Positions 1 through 8,023 of a stretch of DNA of 15,634 nucleotides are shown here, piece after piece. The DNA is taken from assembly GCA_018610125.1 (NCBI GenBank), contig JAHEOI010000007.1, positions 1 through 15,634 on the forward strand. The letters are read 5' to 3'. The notes under the pieces are model-generated. The model had not been told where the DNA came from. It searched no databases and was given only the letters and a program-made list of their open reading frames with translations. The position numbers were made by a program, and so were the translations under genes. Origin of the DNA: Verrucomicrobiota bacterium (GTDB lineage Bacteria; Verrucomicrobiota; Verrucomicrobiia; Limisphaerales; JAHEOI01). Position 1 is the stretch's first letter. The number at the start of each line of letters is the position of its first letter.

Positions 1-2320
1 GCTCGGCCTCCGCTCCAAAGAAGGCACCGCGCACCCGGCGGGCCAGCCCTTCCTCGGTAAGCCCAAGGCTTCGACCCGCAGGCTTGAGCTGCAAGTCCAA
101 CTGCTCTTTCCCCCTCTGGAATCCATCATCGACATCGAAAACCCCATCGTAGGTGCTCAAGTTTTCCGCAAGCTGGGACGCTGCAGTATGGAGCTTCTCT
201 CGATCGCGGTGGGACAATTCGATCGCGACCTTGGCACCGGCCTGCACACCGAGGTTAAAGCTAAAGGAGAGACGCTCCACACCCGGCAGCTCCCCAAGGC
301 GTTGTCGCCATTTCTTGGTAAACTCCGCCGCACCGAAAGGACGCTCGCTTGGCGGCACCAACGAGATTGCCACGGAAGCCAAATGACTGCCGGTGGCGGT
401 TTCCCCTTCTTGAGCGTTCACCTCACCGGCACCCAGCGCACCCAACTGGGCCCAAATTCCGCGATCCACTTGCTTTTCTGTGCCATATTCGGCAAGCAGC
501 TCGCGCCCTTCCTGGACCATCGTTTCCATCACCCCCCGCGTCTCATGCGTCGGGGCACCGAAGGGAAGCTCGGCACTAGCTCTCACGATATCCCCTTCGA
601 TCTTCGGATGAAAATTGAAACCGATCCGCCCGCCGGCCACGAAACCGAAAGTCACAATCAGCAAGGCCAAAGAGAGGGTCAGGGTAAAATATCGGTGTGC
701 CAGGAGCGCCCTTGCAAAGGGAGTGTAATGCCTTACGATGAAACGCTGGATCACCCCCGAGAACCGTTCCTGTTTCTCGTTTACCCACGTCGCAATTCGG
801 TTTGTCGTGGCCGGCTCTCCGTAATGGGCCAAATGGCTGGGCAGGATAAAGAACGATTCGACCAGCGACAAAAGAAGAATCGGAATCACGATCAAGGGGA
901 TATTCAGAAAGAATTTCCCGGCAACTCCCGGGACGAACAACATCGGAGTGAACGCGATTACAGTAGTAATCACAGAAAAGATGACGGGTGTGGCCACTTC
1001 GCGAACACCCTCGATAGCCGCTTGCAGCGACGGCTTACCGTCGCTTCGGTGCTTGTGAACCGCCTCGCCGACAACGATGGCATCGTCGACGACGATCCCG
1101 ATGGCCAACAGGAATGCAAACAACGAGATCATATTGATCGACACCCCAAGGGCCGGGACAAACAAAAAGACCCCCACAAATGAAATCGCAATGCCCATGG
1201 CCACCCAAAAGGCCAACCGTAGGTGTAGGAAGCTTCCCAGGATTGCCAGAACAAGGAGCAAGCCCAAAAGACCGTTCTTGAGGAGCATTCCGACTCGCTG
1301 ATTGTAGATTTCGGAAAAGTCGTTCCAAATCGCGAGCTTGACCTCGGAGGGCCACTCCCGGCGCTGGGATTCGACAAACTCGTGAACCGCCTTCGAGACA
1401 TCGACAGGCGTCTGATCTCCAAGCCGGAAGACCCGTAGCCTTACCGCATTTCGACCGTTGAAGTACGCCTCCCGATCGATATCCCGGAATCCATCAATCA
1501 CGCGGCCGAGCTCCCGTAAGGGGACCTCGGAGCCATCCGGACGGCTGATGATGGGGAGACTGCGGAAATCTTCTCCCGTATCTCGACGTTCCGTTGTCCG
1601 AAGCAAAACCTCCCCTTTCGAGGTATCCACACTGCCGCCGGGGATTTCCACCGTGGACCGGCCAATGACGCGCGAGATTTGATCGATGGTCAATCCGTAG
1701 CGGCGCAAATTGGCCTGCGGGATCTCGATACTGATCTCGGGGGGCGGAAGACCTTCCATCTCGACCACGGTAATCCGCTCGTCGGTTAGCAGCTCCGAGC
1801 GGGCTTGCTCGGCCATCTGTTTCAGCGATTTTCGGTCGTGATCCCCGTAAATGATCACCGAAATGACCTCGCGTCGGTTGCTCCCGATGCTGAAGACCGG
1901 TCGCTCCACGTCCTCCGGGAAGGAAGTGATCCGATCGACCGCGTTCTTGATATCGTTGAAGGCTCGATCCTTGTCGGTCCCCAGAAAAAGCTCCGCGGTA
2001 ATGCGTGCTTGACCCTCGCTGGCTACCGAGCGAATCTCTTCGACCCCGTCGATCCCTTGTATCGCCTCCTCGACCGCCAGCACGACCCCATGCTCGACTT
2101 CGGCCGGCGTCGCCCCGGGATAAGGGACATTGACACTGACCGTATCCAGCTGGACTTCCGGAAAGACCTCCTGCTTGACTTCGGAAAGCATCACCAAGCC
2201 GCCCAAGATCAAGACAATCATGACCAAGTTGGCCGCAACCGAATTTTCGGCCATCCAAGCCAGGGCCCCCCGCTTCCATGGCTTGCTCACCCCGCTTGGC
2301 TCCCTCTGGCCCTCAGCCAT
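1..2320 (-). CDS. RND-family (AcrB/HAE1-like) efflux pump permease, 3' end outside window
   Basis: Inner-membrane proton-driven efflux permease of the resistance-nodulation-division superfamily, which normally works with a periplasmic adaptor and an outer-membrane channel. The frame is open from ATG 2320 to base 1, giving 773 codons of an expected ~1,030-1,050. TM1 lies at about residues 28-46. The first periplasmic porter part includes VSVNVPYPGATPAEVE (61-76). TM2-TM6 span about 348-500, with IGIVVDDAIVVGEA at 407-420; D412-D413 match the paired TM4 aspartates of the AcrB proton relay. TM7 is near 545-562, followed by the start of the second porter half. The ATG follows AGGGGGTGAGG, a good ribosome site. 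It starts only 20 bp after the stop of the upstream secreted protein, so co-transcription is likely. No adaptor or outer-membrane factor is visible in the window. Substrate cannot be told. Family call very secure. Confidence 0.95.
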   Translation of the reverse strand, partial: MAEGQREPSGVSKPWKRGALAWMAENSVAANLVMIVLILGGLVMLSEVKQEVFPEVQLDTVSVNVPYPGATPAEVEHGVVLAVEEAIQGIDGVEEIRSVASEGQARITAELFLGTDKDRAFNDIKNAVDRITSFPEDVERPVFSIGSNRREVISVIIYGDHDRKSLKQMAEQARSELLTDERITVVEMEGLPPPEISIEIPQANLRRYGLTIDQISRVIGRSTVEIPGGSVDTSKGEVLLRTTERRDTGEDFRSLPIISRPDGSEVPLRELGRVIDGFRDIDREAYFNGRNAVRLRVFRLGDQTPVDVSKAVHEFVESQRREWPSEVKLAIWNDFSEIYNQRVGMLLKNGLLGLLLVLAILGSFLHLRLAFWVAMGIAISFVGVFLFVPALGVSINMISLFAFLLAIGIVVDDAIVVGEAVHKHRSDGKPSLQAAIEGVREVATPVIFSVITTVIAFTPMLFVPGVAGKFFLNIPLIVIPILLLSLVESFFILPSHLAHYGEPATTNRIATWVNEKQERFSGVIQRFIVRHYTPFARALLAHRYFTLTLSLALLIVTFGFVAGGRIGFNFHPKIEGDIVRASAELPFGAPTHETRGVMETMVQEGRELLAEYGTEKQVDRGIWAQLGALGAGEVNAQEGETATGSHLASVAISLVPPSERPFGAAEFTKKWRQRLGELPGVERLSFSFNLGVQAGAKVAIELSHRDREKLHTAASQLAENLSTYDGVFDVDDGFQRGKEQLDLQLKPAGRSLGLTEEGLARRVRGAFFGAEAE

Positions 2321-2340
2321 CCTCACCCCCTTTGCGAGCG

Positions 2341-5322
2341 CTATTTACCGGGCTCCTTGGGTAACTGGACAACGATCGTTGAAGTCTGGTTTGGCATAAT
2401 GACTTCGGTATGGGCGATGACCTCGGGAAGACTTGGGACATAATGCTTTTCCGCCGCCCGAGGGTCGTTCAACATTTTCATGCCGGCCTTGCCGACCTTT
2501 TCGTAAGCGCCCGGTTGCGCCAGGACGAGGTTGTGCGGCATCGCCGGATCGCTATTGACCAGCTTAATCGCCAATCGCTCACCCGCCTTGGCTGTCAACC
2601 GCGTCCTGTTGTACTGAAGACCCGATACCGCCTTGACCACCACCTTGCGATCGACATCAGCGAGCCCTTTACTCTTGCTTGGAGTCTTTTTCGGCCCGTC
2701 GTTCCGGTTACGGCCCCGCAGTTCGAGCTCTTCGGGCTTGCCCTTCACAGGTGGAGCAAGCTCCAGCGATGGCACGCTGTACTGCTGACCGAGCTCTCGG
2801 ACGGTGGGAAAGAGACTCGTGCGAAAGTCGAGGGCTCCGCCCTTTGCCCGCTTGGCGGTCCGTAGGTGCATGCGCACATGGACGACCGAAGCTGGACGGA
2901 GGCGGGGAATTTCAAGGAACACACTCTTGCCGTCGTTGATCCGGTGTACCGAGCGTACCTCCAACAAATCATGGCCCAGCTTATCCGCCTTACGAACCGA
3001 AAATTCCGGAGAGCCATAGCGCGAGGCATATTCGTAGTCCCACATCTGGACGAAATAATTCCTGCGATTTTCTGCCACTGTTTTCTTCAGGGGTAATGCA
3101 AAATCGATTTGAATGCCATTACGATAAATTTGGAATCCGATCGGTTTCCGTAGCGGCTCTCCGGTATAGCGCACGCGGTGGAGACAACCATCGTCGAGGG
3201 AATAATTTCCCCAGCCTTCTGTCCCCACCACATAGAGGTGACCGTCCTGCGAACGGAACTCCCCACGTACCACCCCGGACCGAAATGCCCCATCCAGAGG
3301 AACGGTGGCCCCTTGGGGACGGTCCGTCGACTCGTCAAGTAGCCCGAGAAATTGTGTTCCGTAGCCGTACGAGAGACCAAGGATTTTCCCGCCAAAAGGA
3401 CCCCACTTGCCATCCGGTATCCCTACAAACCCGCCGGTCGAGTTGTCGATGCCACGCGGCACGTAAGCGGTCGGCACGGTAATCTTCCGGTTTTTCGGAC
3501 CTCCCCCCGCTCCATAAAAGTCGCCGTACCGAATAAGCGAAAATATCGAGGCCGGTGTCCAAGTCCCTTCTTGAGTCCCAACCACAATTCGACCGTCGGG
3601 CATCCTTTCGAAGGCCATCGGATTGCGCAGGCCGAAAGCCAGACGGTCGGTCTTGTCATAGTTTCTCATGTATTTATGGAGTGTGCTCTGGAGGGCAAAG
3701 ATAAAGTTACCCTTCGCGTCGACTTCCAAACCATAGCTTGTCCCATGCCCGCCACCGCGATAAGGAATAAAATGGTTGGGCTGCTTATTGACGTCGTGCG
3801 TCACGACCTGCCGGTAGTCGGCTTCCCGGTCGTCGTTACGATCGTGCAGGGCAACGATGTACGGCGTCGTCATCACGTTAATTGTCCCATTTATCGCTTC
3901 CAGACCGAACGGCTGATACAAACCCGCGGCGAAGCGTTCCCAAGTGACATGCGCGAGGGAGTCGGTTAGTCCGGATACAATCCAGACGTCTCCTAATAGT
4001 GTGCATACCGCGGCATTACCGTTCGGCAGGAAATCGATCCCGGTTAGCATCATGACCGAGTCATACGGATTCTCGAACGGCAACGGGATCGTATCGATTG
4101 CCAATGGTCCGTCTTTCCCACCGCGCCGGCCTTGGACCCTCAGCCGTTCAGTCCATTTCTCCGGGCTTTCCGCAATGAGACTCTTTGGATCTGTGATTTG
4201 ACCGCGGTCATTCTTAATCGCAGCCTGCACTTTACGCTGCTTTTTTTTAGGCCCCGCCCACATGTAGAGCTTGACAACACGCGGACCGCTAAGGTCTTCA
4301 ATGCGAAGGACAGTATTGCCATCCTCTGACCTCACCACCTGGGTATCGGGTCTCGAATGACCGGGCGCATACATCTCCACCACACGCTCACTTTGCGGAT
4401 CTTCTTGAATCGCGGGGAGCACTTTTATCTCCAACCCGGAAGCCGTCGTCTCATCGGTGGGCCGAAGCTGCAACGTCCGGCTCAGCACGGCAACAGAGCT
4501 TGTCGGCAAGGCCCAAGGTGCATCAAGCACCTCGATTCCCGCCAGCTCGTAATGAAAGATCGACCTCCTCCCGTGCCGGTAAACACCACGGTAGCGGCGT
4601 TGCCCCTCCGGTATCCGTTCAACATTTCCGTGAGCGTCAATCCGACGCCAGTGTGGCTGGAAGTTATCCTTGGCGTTGGTCCAGCGGGCCTTCCCCTTGA
4701 GCTTCGCGGGCCGGGGCAATCCCCAACGGTGACCTGGAATCCGCAGCGCCGCATCGGTCCAAGCCCCGGTCAAGCCAAAAGCCGTCCAGCTAAAAACCGC
4801 CGACAGTTGCTGTTGGTGGCCGAGCTCCACAACTGCAAAATGCTGGCCGTTGTTGTACACCCGGGGCTGCCCGGCTATATGCCGAAGATGCAATCCTCCG
4901 TACTTTATAGAATTGACCCGATTGTCCGAGTGCCGGTTTTGGTTGTACTTCCCCCAGTGTCCGTGAAGCCCCGCATCGAGCCCCGGATAAGCGGGCAACA
5001 GCTTGGACCGCTTTAGCCTATCGCGACGAGCCATGTAGTAGTCCGCCTGGCGCGCGTAGAAATCGTAAAGCCGGGCTTCATTGACCTGTTTCTCAGCGAA
5101 ACGGTGGTCCTCTCGACTCTTATCCGGATCGGCATAGGGATGCTCCTCTACGTCGGCAACGTTCACCGAACTATCGGAGAGGTCCGCCAGATCCGCCGCG
5201 CCGGCAATCCGACACACCAATGTGATCGCCGTCACGATCGCCGCGCCGAGCGTTACGCCGGACCAAAAAGACCCGGTCCGAACAACAGTCTTACTTTCCA
5301 GTCGATACCGTATCAAGCACAT
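2341..5322 (-). CDS. Secreted DUF6797-like / beta-propeller protein with truncated azurin-like C-terminus
   Basis: A 993-residue exported protein of a type common in Verrucomicrobiota and Planctomycetota; substrate unknown. Residues 1-43 form a signal peptide: basic start, hydrophobic 19-40, likely cleavage after AGA. Residues ~60-260 resemble DUF6797 (PGLDAGLHGHWGKYNQN at 113-129). Residues ~405-720 look like a sugar-dehydrogenase-type beta-propeller (LTGIDFLPNG, GTSYGLEVDAKGNF, FGLRNPMAFERMPDGRIVVG). Residues ~893-993 are azurin-like: AMPHNLVL (927-934) carries the first copper-ligand His, and VIAHTEVIMPNQT (968-980) matches the azurin VIAHT strand. The protein stops at LPKEPGK, where azurins continue into the Cys-His-Met ligand loop, so a type 1 copper site cannot form. 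No CxxCH heme motif is present. The ATG at 5322 has only a weak GGTGAAG ribosome site but gives a complete signal peptide. Gene and secretion sure; domain names likely; function open. Confidence 0.85.
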   Translation of the reverse strand: MCLIRYRLESKTVVRTGSFWSGVTLGAAIVTAITLVCRIAGAADLADLSDSSVNVADVEEHPYADPDKSREDHRFAEKQVNEARLYDFYARQADYYMARRDRLKRSKLLPAYPGLDAGLHGHWGKYNQNRHSDNRVNSIKYGGLHLRHIAGQPRVYNNGQHFAVVELGHQQQLSAVFSWTAFGLTGAWTDAALRIPGHRWGLPRPAKLKGKARWTNAKDNFQPHWRRIDAHGNVERIPEGQRRYRGVYRHGRRSIFHYELAGIEVLDAPWALPTSSVAVLSRTLQLRPTDETTASGLEIKVLPAIQEDPQSERVVEMYAPGHSRPDTQVVRSEDGNTVLRIEDLSGPRVVKLYMWAGPKKKQRKVQAAIKNDRGQITDPKSLIAESPEKWTERLRVQGRRGGKDGPLAIDTIPLPFENPYDSVMMLTGIDFLPNGNAAVCTLLGDVWIVSGLTDSLAHVTWERFAAGLYQPFGLEAINGTINVMTTPYIVALHDRNDDREADYRQVVTHDVNKQPNHFIPYRGGGHGTSYGLEVDAKGNFIFALQSTLHKYMRNYDKTDRLAFGLRNPMAFERMPDGRIVVGTQEGTWTPASIFSLIRYGDFYGAGGGPKNRKITVPTAYVPRGIDNSTGGFVGIPDGKWGPFGGKILGLSYGYGTQFLGLLDESTDRPQGATVPLDGAFRSGVVRGEFRSQDGHLYVVGTEGWGNYSLDDGCLHRVRYTGEPLRKPIGFQIYRNGIQIDFALPLKKTVAENRRNYFVQMWDYEYASRYGSPEFSVRKADKLGHDLLEVRSVHRINDGKSVFLEIPRLRPASVVHVRMHLRTAKRAKGGALDFRTSLFPTVRELGQQYSVPSLELAPPVKGKPEELELRGRNRNDGPKKTPSKSKGLADVDRKVVVKAVSGLQYNRTRLTAKAGERLAIKLVNSDPAMPHNLVLAQPGAYEKVGKAGMKMLNDPRAAEKHYVPSLPEVIAHTEVIMPNQTSTIVVQLPKEPGK

Positions 5323-5564
5323 CAGGCCAATTCTTCACCGAGTGGATCATCTATTTCTATTTATTCTATTTATCTGTTTGTTGCAGATCCGATAAGAGCG
5401 CTGACGCTTGGCCTCACATCCTAACGAAGCATGCACCTCATCCTCGGTCAACTGAATCACTGCTCGGTCGTCTAGGAACTGGTAGTGGGAACTGGTAGTG
5501 GGCCTGTAGGAGTCTTGTCGCTGCCACTATTCCTATTTCTCCGGTTTCGAGGCCCAAGGGCGGT
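5323..5564. other. Intergenic region with AT-rich leader
   Basis: There is no gene between the two minus-strand secreted-protein genes. At 5351-5371 the plus strand has three CTATTT hexamers in an AT-rich stretch that stands out from the GC-rich surroundings; this is the most likely promoter or leader zone of the 993-residue protein gene, but I find no convincing -35/-10 pair. A 13-bp tandem duplication lies at 5475-5500. I see no clear rho-independent terminator after the stop of the beta-helix gene at 5565. Confidence 0.5.
5475..5500. repeat. 13-bp perfect tandem duplication
   Basis: The unit GGAACTGGTAGTG occurs twice without a gap (5475-5487 and 5488-5500). This looks like simple replication slippage in the spacer and carries no functional sign that I can see. 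Confidence 0.9.
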
Positions 5565-7130
5565 CTATTGTGAAAGTTTCTTCCTCAGGATAAGGTCCAT
5601 TGTGTTGTATGGCTTGGGAACGCCACCGGTGGGTGGCGTGGGCAGTACTGAAGGACTTCCATGGCCCCGGCGTTGCTTTTCGGTGGTGACATTCTTGACG
5701 GCCTTCTTTCCGAGTCTGTCGGCCAATTGTTTCAGGTAGAGGCTGCGCGGTGTGACGGGCTCGCCCGGGGATTTGATTTGGCCATTGCCGCGGATGTGGC
5801 CGGTGCAGCCAATGCACCAGCTGTGGGCCGTCGGCGGCTTCTGGCAGATAATATGGTGGGCGCGGCAGTTCCAGAAAACCGTGTTGGCACCGGGCCAGCC
5901 GTGCCCGCTGCCGTAGTCCTCGCGCCACCGGATATAGAGCTCGTCGCAGGAGACATTGTCGTAAAGCGTCCCGGTCGCCCAGCGGTGATGCGGGCCGGAA
6001 TCGTCGTATGTCCTGTCTGCCACGCAATCCAGGAAGACATTGGGCCCCGGGGCCCGGGCATGCATTACGAAATCATGCCGGGCTCCTTCAGAATAGCACC
6101 GCTGCACGAGGCAGAGCTGGCCATCCATATTGAAGGAGTATCGGCGTCCGCCCGTGATGCGGGAGACCGGTTCGAGGAAGGCGCAATCCTGCACTGTGAT
6201 GTGCTTGGCGCCACTCTTAATCGAAACGCAGCTATAGCCGAAGTGCACGGCCGTGACATTCCGAACCCAGCCATCGCGTAGGTTGCGGATTTTTACCGCT
6301 TCCCAGGCATGCGATTCATCCTTTCGCTCCCGGCCTTGTTTGTATTCGCTCACGATACGGAGCTTCTCCACACCCACTTTGCTGATGCGTTGGTCCGGGG
6401 TTGTTTTATAGACAAAGCCTCCACCATAGCGCGAGTCGATAGCGCACACAATTGGCGCATTGATGGTAATCTGGCTCCCGTCTATGGCCGTAATCCGCCG
6501 CTCGTACCCCATGCCGTAGCCCTGCGGCTTCCAACCCAAATGCTCCGTCCCAAGGGCATCGATCCACTTTTCTGTCGCCGGACGGAACACGACGATCGGA
6601 TCTCCAACTGCCAGCCCATCGGTGGAGTCAAGGCGCAGCTTCCTGGTGCCTACAGGGACGTACTTGTCGGCAATGGGCCGGCGGGTGCCATCCATTTCCT
6701 GTCCGGGCCTGCCCCCGCCGATCTTGATGAGCGACCGCTGCTCTGTGCCGGCCGCGACGATAGTCGTGCCGTCCTTCCGTTGCCCCATGCCGCGCAAGAC
6801 CACCCCGGACGTCTGAATCTGCAAAGATCCGGCGACACGATAGGTTCCGGCCTCTAACAGAACCGCTCCGCGGAAGCCATCCCTGTTCCGCTCCATATCC
6901 GCGACTCGGTTGATGGCGTCCTGGATGCGCTCCGTATCGTCTCCGTCATCGCGTGGCGCGAGGGTCACTGCTTGACCAATGTCAGGAATGGAGACTCCTC
7001 CCCCTTGATACCCACAATATGAGAAATCGGGGATCCTATCCTCATCGGCGGCTGCAGCCTGCGCGGTCTCAGCGGCTTGGATCGGCAGGACAAGGCACGC
7101 GATCACCGCAATCTTACTCACTTTTTCCAT
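5565..7130 (-). CDS. Secreted right-handed beta-helix (pectate-lyase-like) protein
   Basis: A 521-residue exported protein with the pectate-lyase-3/GH28-type parallel beta-helix fold, probably binding or cleaving a polysaccharide. The signal peptide MEKVSKIAVIACLVLPIQAA runs to about residue 25. Residues 55-75 hold the usual helix-entry motif (APRDDGDDTERIQDAINRV), followed by GAVLLEAGTYRVAGSLQI at 88-105. The coil turns extend through about residue 430 (AVKIRNLRDGWVRNV, ITVQDCAFLEP, NVFLDCVADRT, NTVFWNCRAHH). The tail after ~485 is Pro/Gly-rich and basic. It is unusually rich in cysteine, which could mean disulfides. I chose ATG 7130 over an in-frame ATG at 7160 because GAGAGGAGG lies six bases ahead of 7130 and a signal peptide starts there at once. 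I cannot identify catalytic residues with confidence, so lyase, hydrolase or binding protein all remain possible. Confidence 0.85.
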   Translation of the reverse strand: MEKVSKIAVIACLVLPIQAAETAQAAAADEDRIPDFSYCGYQGGGVSIPDIGQAVTLAPRDDGDDTERIQDAINRVADMERNRDGFRGAVLLEAGTYRVAGSLQIQTSGVVLRGMGQRKDGTTIVAAGTEQRSLIKIGGGRPGQEMDGTRRPIADKYVPVGTRKLRLDSTDGLAVGDPIVVFRPATEKWIDALGTEHLGWKPQGYGMGYERRITAIDGSQITINAPIVCAIDSRYGGGFVYKTTPDQRISKVGVEKLRIVSEYKQGRERKDESHAWEAVKIRNLRDGWVRNVTAVHFGYSCVSIKSGAKHITVQDCAFLEPVSRITGGRRYSFNMDGQLCLVQRCYSEGARHDFVMHARAPGPNVFLDCVADRTYDDSGPHHRWATGTLYDNVSCDELYIRWREDYGSGHGWPGANTVFWNCRAHHIICQKPPTAHSWCIGCTGHIRGNGQIKSPGEPVTPRSLYLKQLADRLGKKAVKNVTTEKQRRGHGSPSVLPTPPTGGVPKPYNTMDLILRKKLSQ

Positions 7131-7136
7131 TGTTGT

Positions 7137-7145
7137 CCTCCTCTC
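7137..7145 (-). promoter_or_regulatory. Ribosome binding site deciding the start of the beta-helix gene
   Basis: GAGAGGAGG lies six bases upstream of ATG 7130 and is nearly ideal. It overlaps the ten-codon extension that would follow from starting at 7160, which argues for 7130. Confidence 0.8.
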
Positions 7146-7205
7146 AGCACAAAGCATCATTCAGCATCATTAAATTTCCTCTCCGAGCACCAGGCTTACG
7201 AGATG

Positions 7206-7236
7206 ACTCTAACCACACTTGAAAGCTCCTTGTCAA
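7206..7236 (-). promoter_or_regulatory. Candidate sigma-70 promoter for the beta-helix gene
   Basis: Reading the minus strand, a perfect TTGACA (7236-7231) is followed after 19 bases by TAGAGT (7211-7206), which matches the -10 consensus at four of six positions. The spacing is longer than the usual 17. It lies about 75 bp before the start codon. A directly repeated AGCATCATT (plus strand, 7153-7161 and 7163-7171) sits between promoter and gene. PVC promoters are poorly known, so this is tentative. Confidence 0.3.
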
Positions 7237-7335
7237 AAAAAGACCATATATCCCAGGAGCATTATAGATCCTTGCCAGCATTCGAGTTGGCACGTCACTT
7301 GTTTGAGCAAGACGTTCGGTTTGCCCAAATGCCAT

Positions 7336-7497
7336 TCATTTCTTCTCGGGAATGGTTGACGACTCACTGTCGGTTCCACTATCACGATTCATAGATGAAG
7401 CGTCCGTTCCAGCAGACGCTCTCTCCTCCAGATACCATATCTGGATGCTTCCCAACGAGTCCCCCTTAAAGTCGCCTTTCTCCGAAAACTCGCTCAT
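7336..7497 (-). CDS. Possible small hydrophilic protein coupled to the antiporter remnant
   Basis: A 53-codon frame starts at ATG 7497, overlapping the TGA stop of the antiporter fragment as ATGA, the classic arrangement for translational coupling. It begins MSEFSEKGDFKGDSLGSIQ and ends in a Ser/Glu/Asp-rich tail. No domain or family is recognised. Two hairpins (7399-7420 and 7427-7445) lie inside it. It may be a real small gene, or a chance frame exposed beside a pseudogene; only the overlap geometry speaks for it. Confidence 0.3.
   Translation of the reverse strand: MSEFSEKGDFKGDSLGSIQIWYLEERASAGTDASSMNRDSGTDSESSTIPEKK
7399..7420. repeat. Inverted repeat, 6-bp stem
   Basis: AGCGTC (7399-7404) and GACGCT (7415-7420) form a perfect 6-bp stem around a 10-base loop. 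It lies seven bases from a second hairpin. No T-run follows on either strand, so it is not a standard terminator. Confidence 0.55.
7427..7445. repeat. Perfect 8-bp palindromic hairpin with 3-base loop
   Basis: TCCAGATA-CCA-TATCTGGA is a perfect inverted repeat. A compact stem of this kind can be a protein-binding operator or an RNA hairpin at the end of the antiporter transcript. There is no U-tract on either side. Confidence 0.65.
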
Positions 7498-7932
7498 TGT
7501 AATACCAAAACGAAAAGATAAGCGACGTAGCCGATTACCAGGAGAGCTCCTTCCCAGCGTTGGAGTTGACGACGGGTCCACAAAAGCGGCACCACAACCA
7601 CCGTCAAGGCGCCCATCATCCCCAAATCCGTCGTGCTTATCTCGACAGTAGACAGTGGTCTCAGCAGGGCCCCCAAGCCGAGTATGCCAAGGATATTAAA
7701 GATGTTCGAGCCAATCACATTACCTACCGCAATATCCGAGTGTTTTCGGAAGGCAGCCGTCAATGACGTCGCAACTTCGGGCATACTCGTCCCGGCCGCC
7801 ACAATGGTAAGCCCGATCACGCCCTCGCTTATCTTTAACGCCCGGGCTATATCGGAGGCCGAGGACACCAACAGACGCGAGCCTAAAACCAGTAACCCCA
7901 AGAAGCGCCGTCAACCGCAAGCTCAACGACAT
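7494..7932 (-). pseudogene. C-terminal half of a CaCA-type Na+/Ca2+ antiporter (YrbG-like), frameshifted remnant
   Basis: The intact part (TTG 7901 to TGA 7494, 135 codons) matches the second half of YrbG/CaCA-family cation antiporters. It has one alpha-repeat with GLTIVAAGTSMPEVATSL and DIAVGNVIGSNIFNILGI, the ion-binding signatures, followed by membrane segments to the C-terminus. Full-length members are about 320 residues with two such repeats; the first half is absent. A stop codon lies four codons upstream in this frame. In the neighbouring frame ATG 7932 reads MSLSLRLTALLG and would join smoothly (LLG-LLVLGSRLLV) if the GGGG run at 7896-7899 had one G fewer, which suggests a single-base insertion. 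The secretin gene ends only 91 bp upstream of 7932, leaving no room for the missing half. Most likely a decaying fragment; a half-size, dimer-forming antiporter is the less likely alternative. Confidence 0.75.
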
Positions 7933-8023
7933 AATCGTCGCATACCTCCTCATCGACGATTTCCAATCGACGCGACACCAACCACACCAGTGGCTGAAAG
8001 AAAAAGCTTTGCCCCCGCCGCCA

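Noticed and set aside
188..1183. Plus-strand ORF of 331 codons
   Set aside because: It lies fully antisense to the RND pump frame, which has clear family motifs; the plus-strand product has no domain and a very polar, repetitive composition.
1494..2279. Minus-strand ORF of 261 codons inside the RND gene
   Set aside because: It is a shifted frame of the RND coding sequence; composition is Gly/Arg-rich with no domain.
7131..7160. Upstream in-frame start MMLCAERRTT for the beta-helix protein
   Set aside because: It would place ten polar residues before a good signal peptide and overlap the strong ribosome site for ATG 7130.
7202..7394. Plus-strand ORF from ATG 7202 (MTLTTLESSLSKKDHISQ...)
   Set aside because: No ribosome site and no recognisable family; it overlaps the likely promoter of the minus-strand beta-helix gene.
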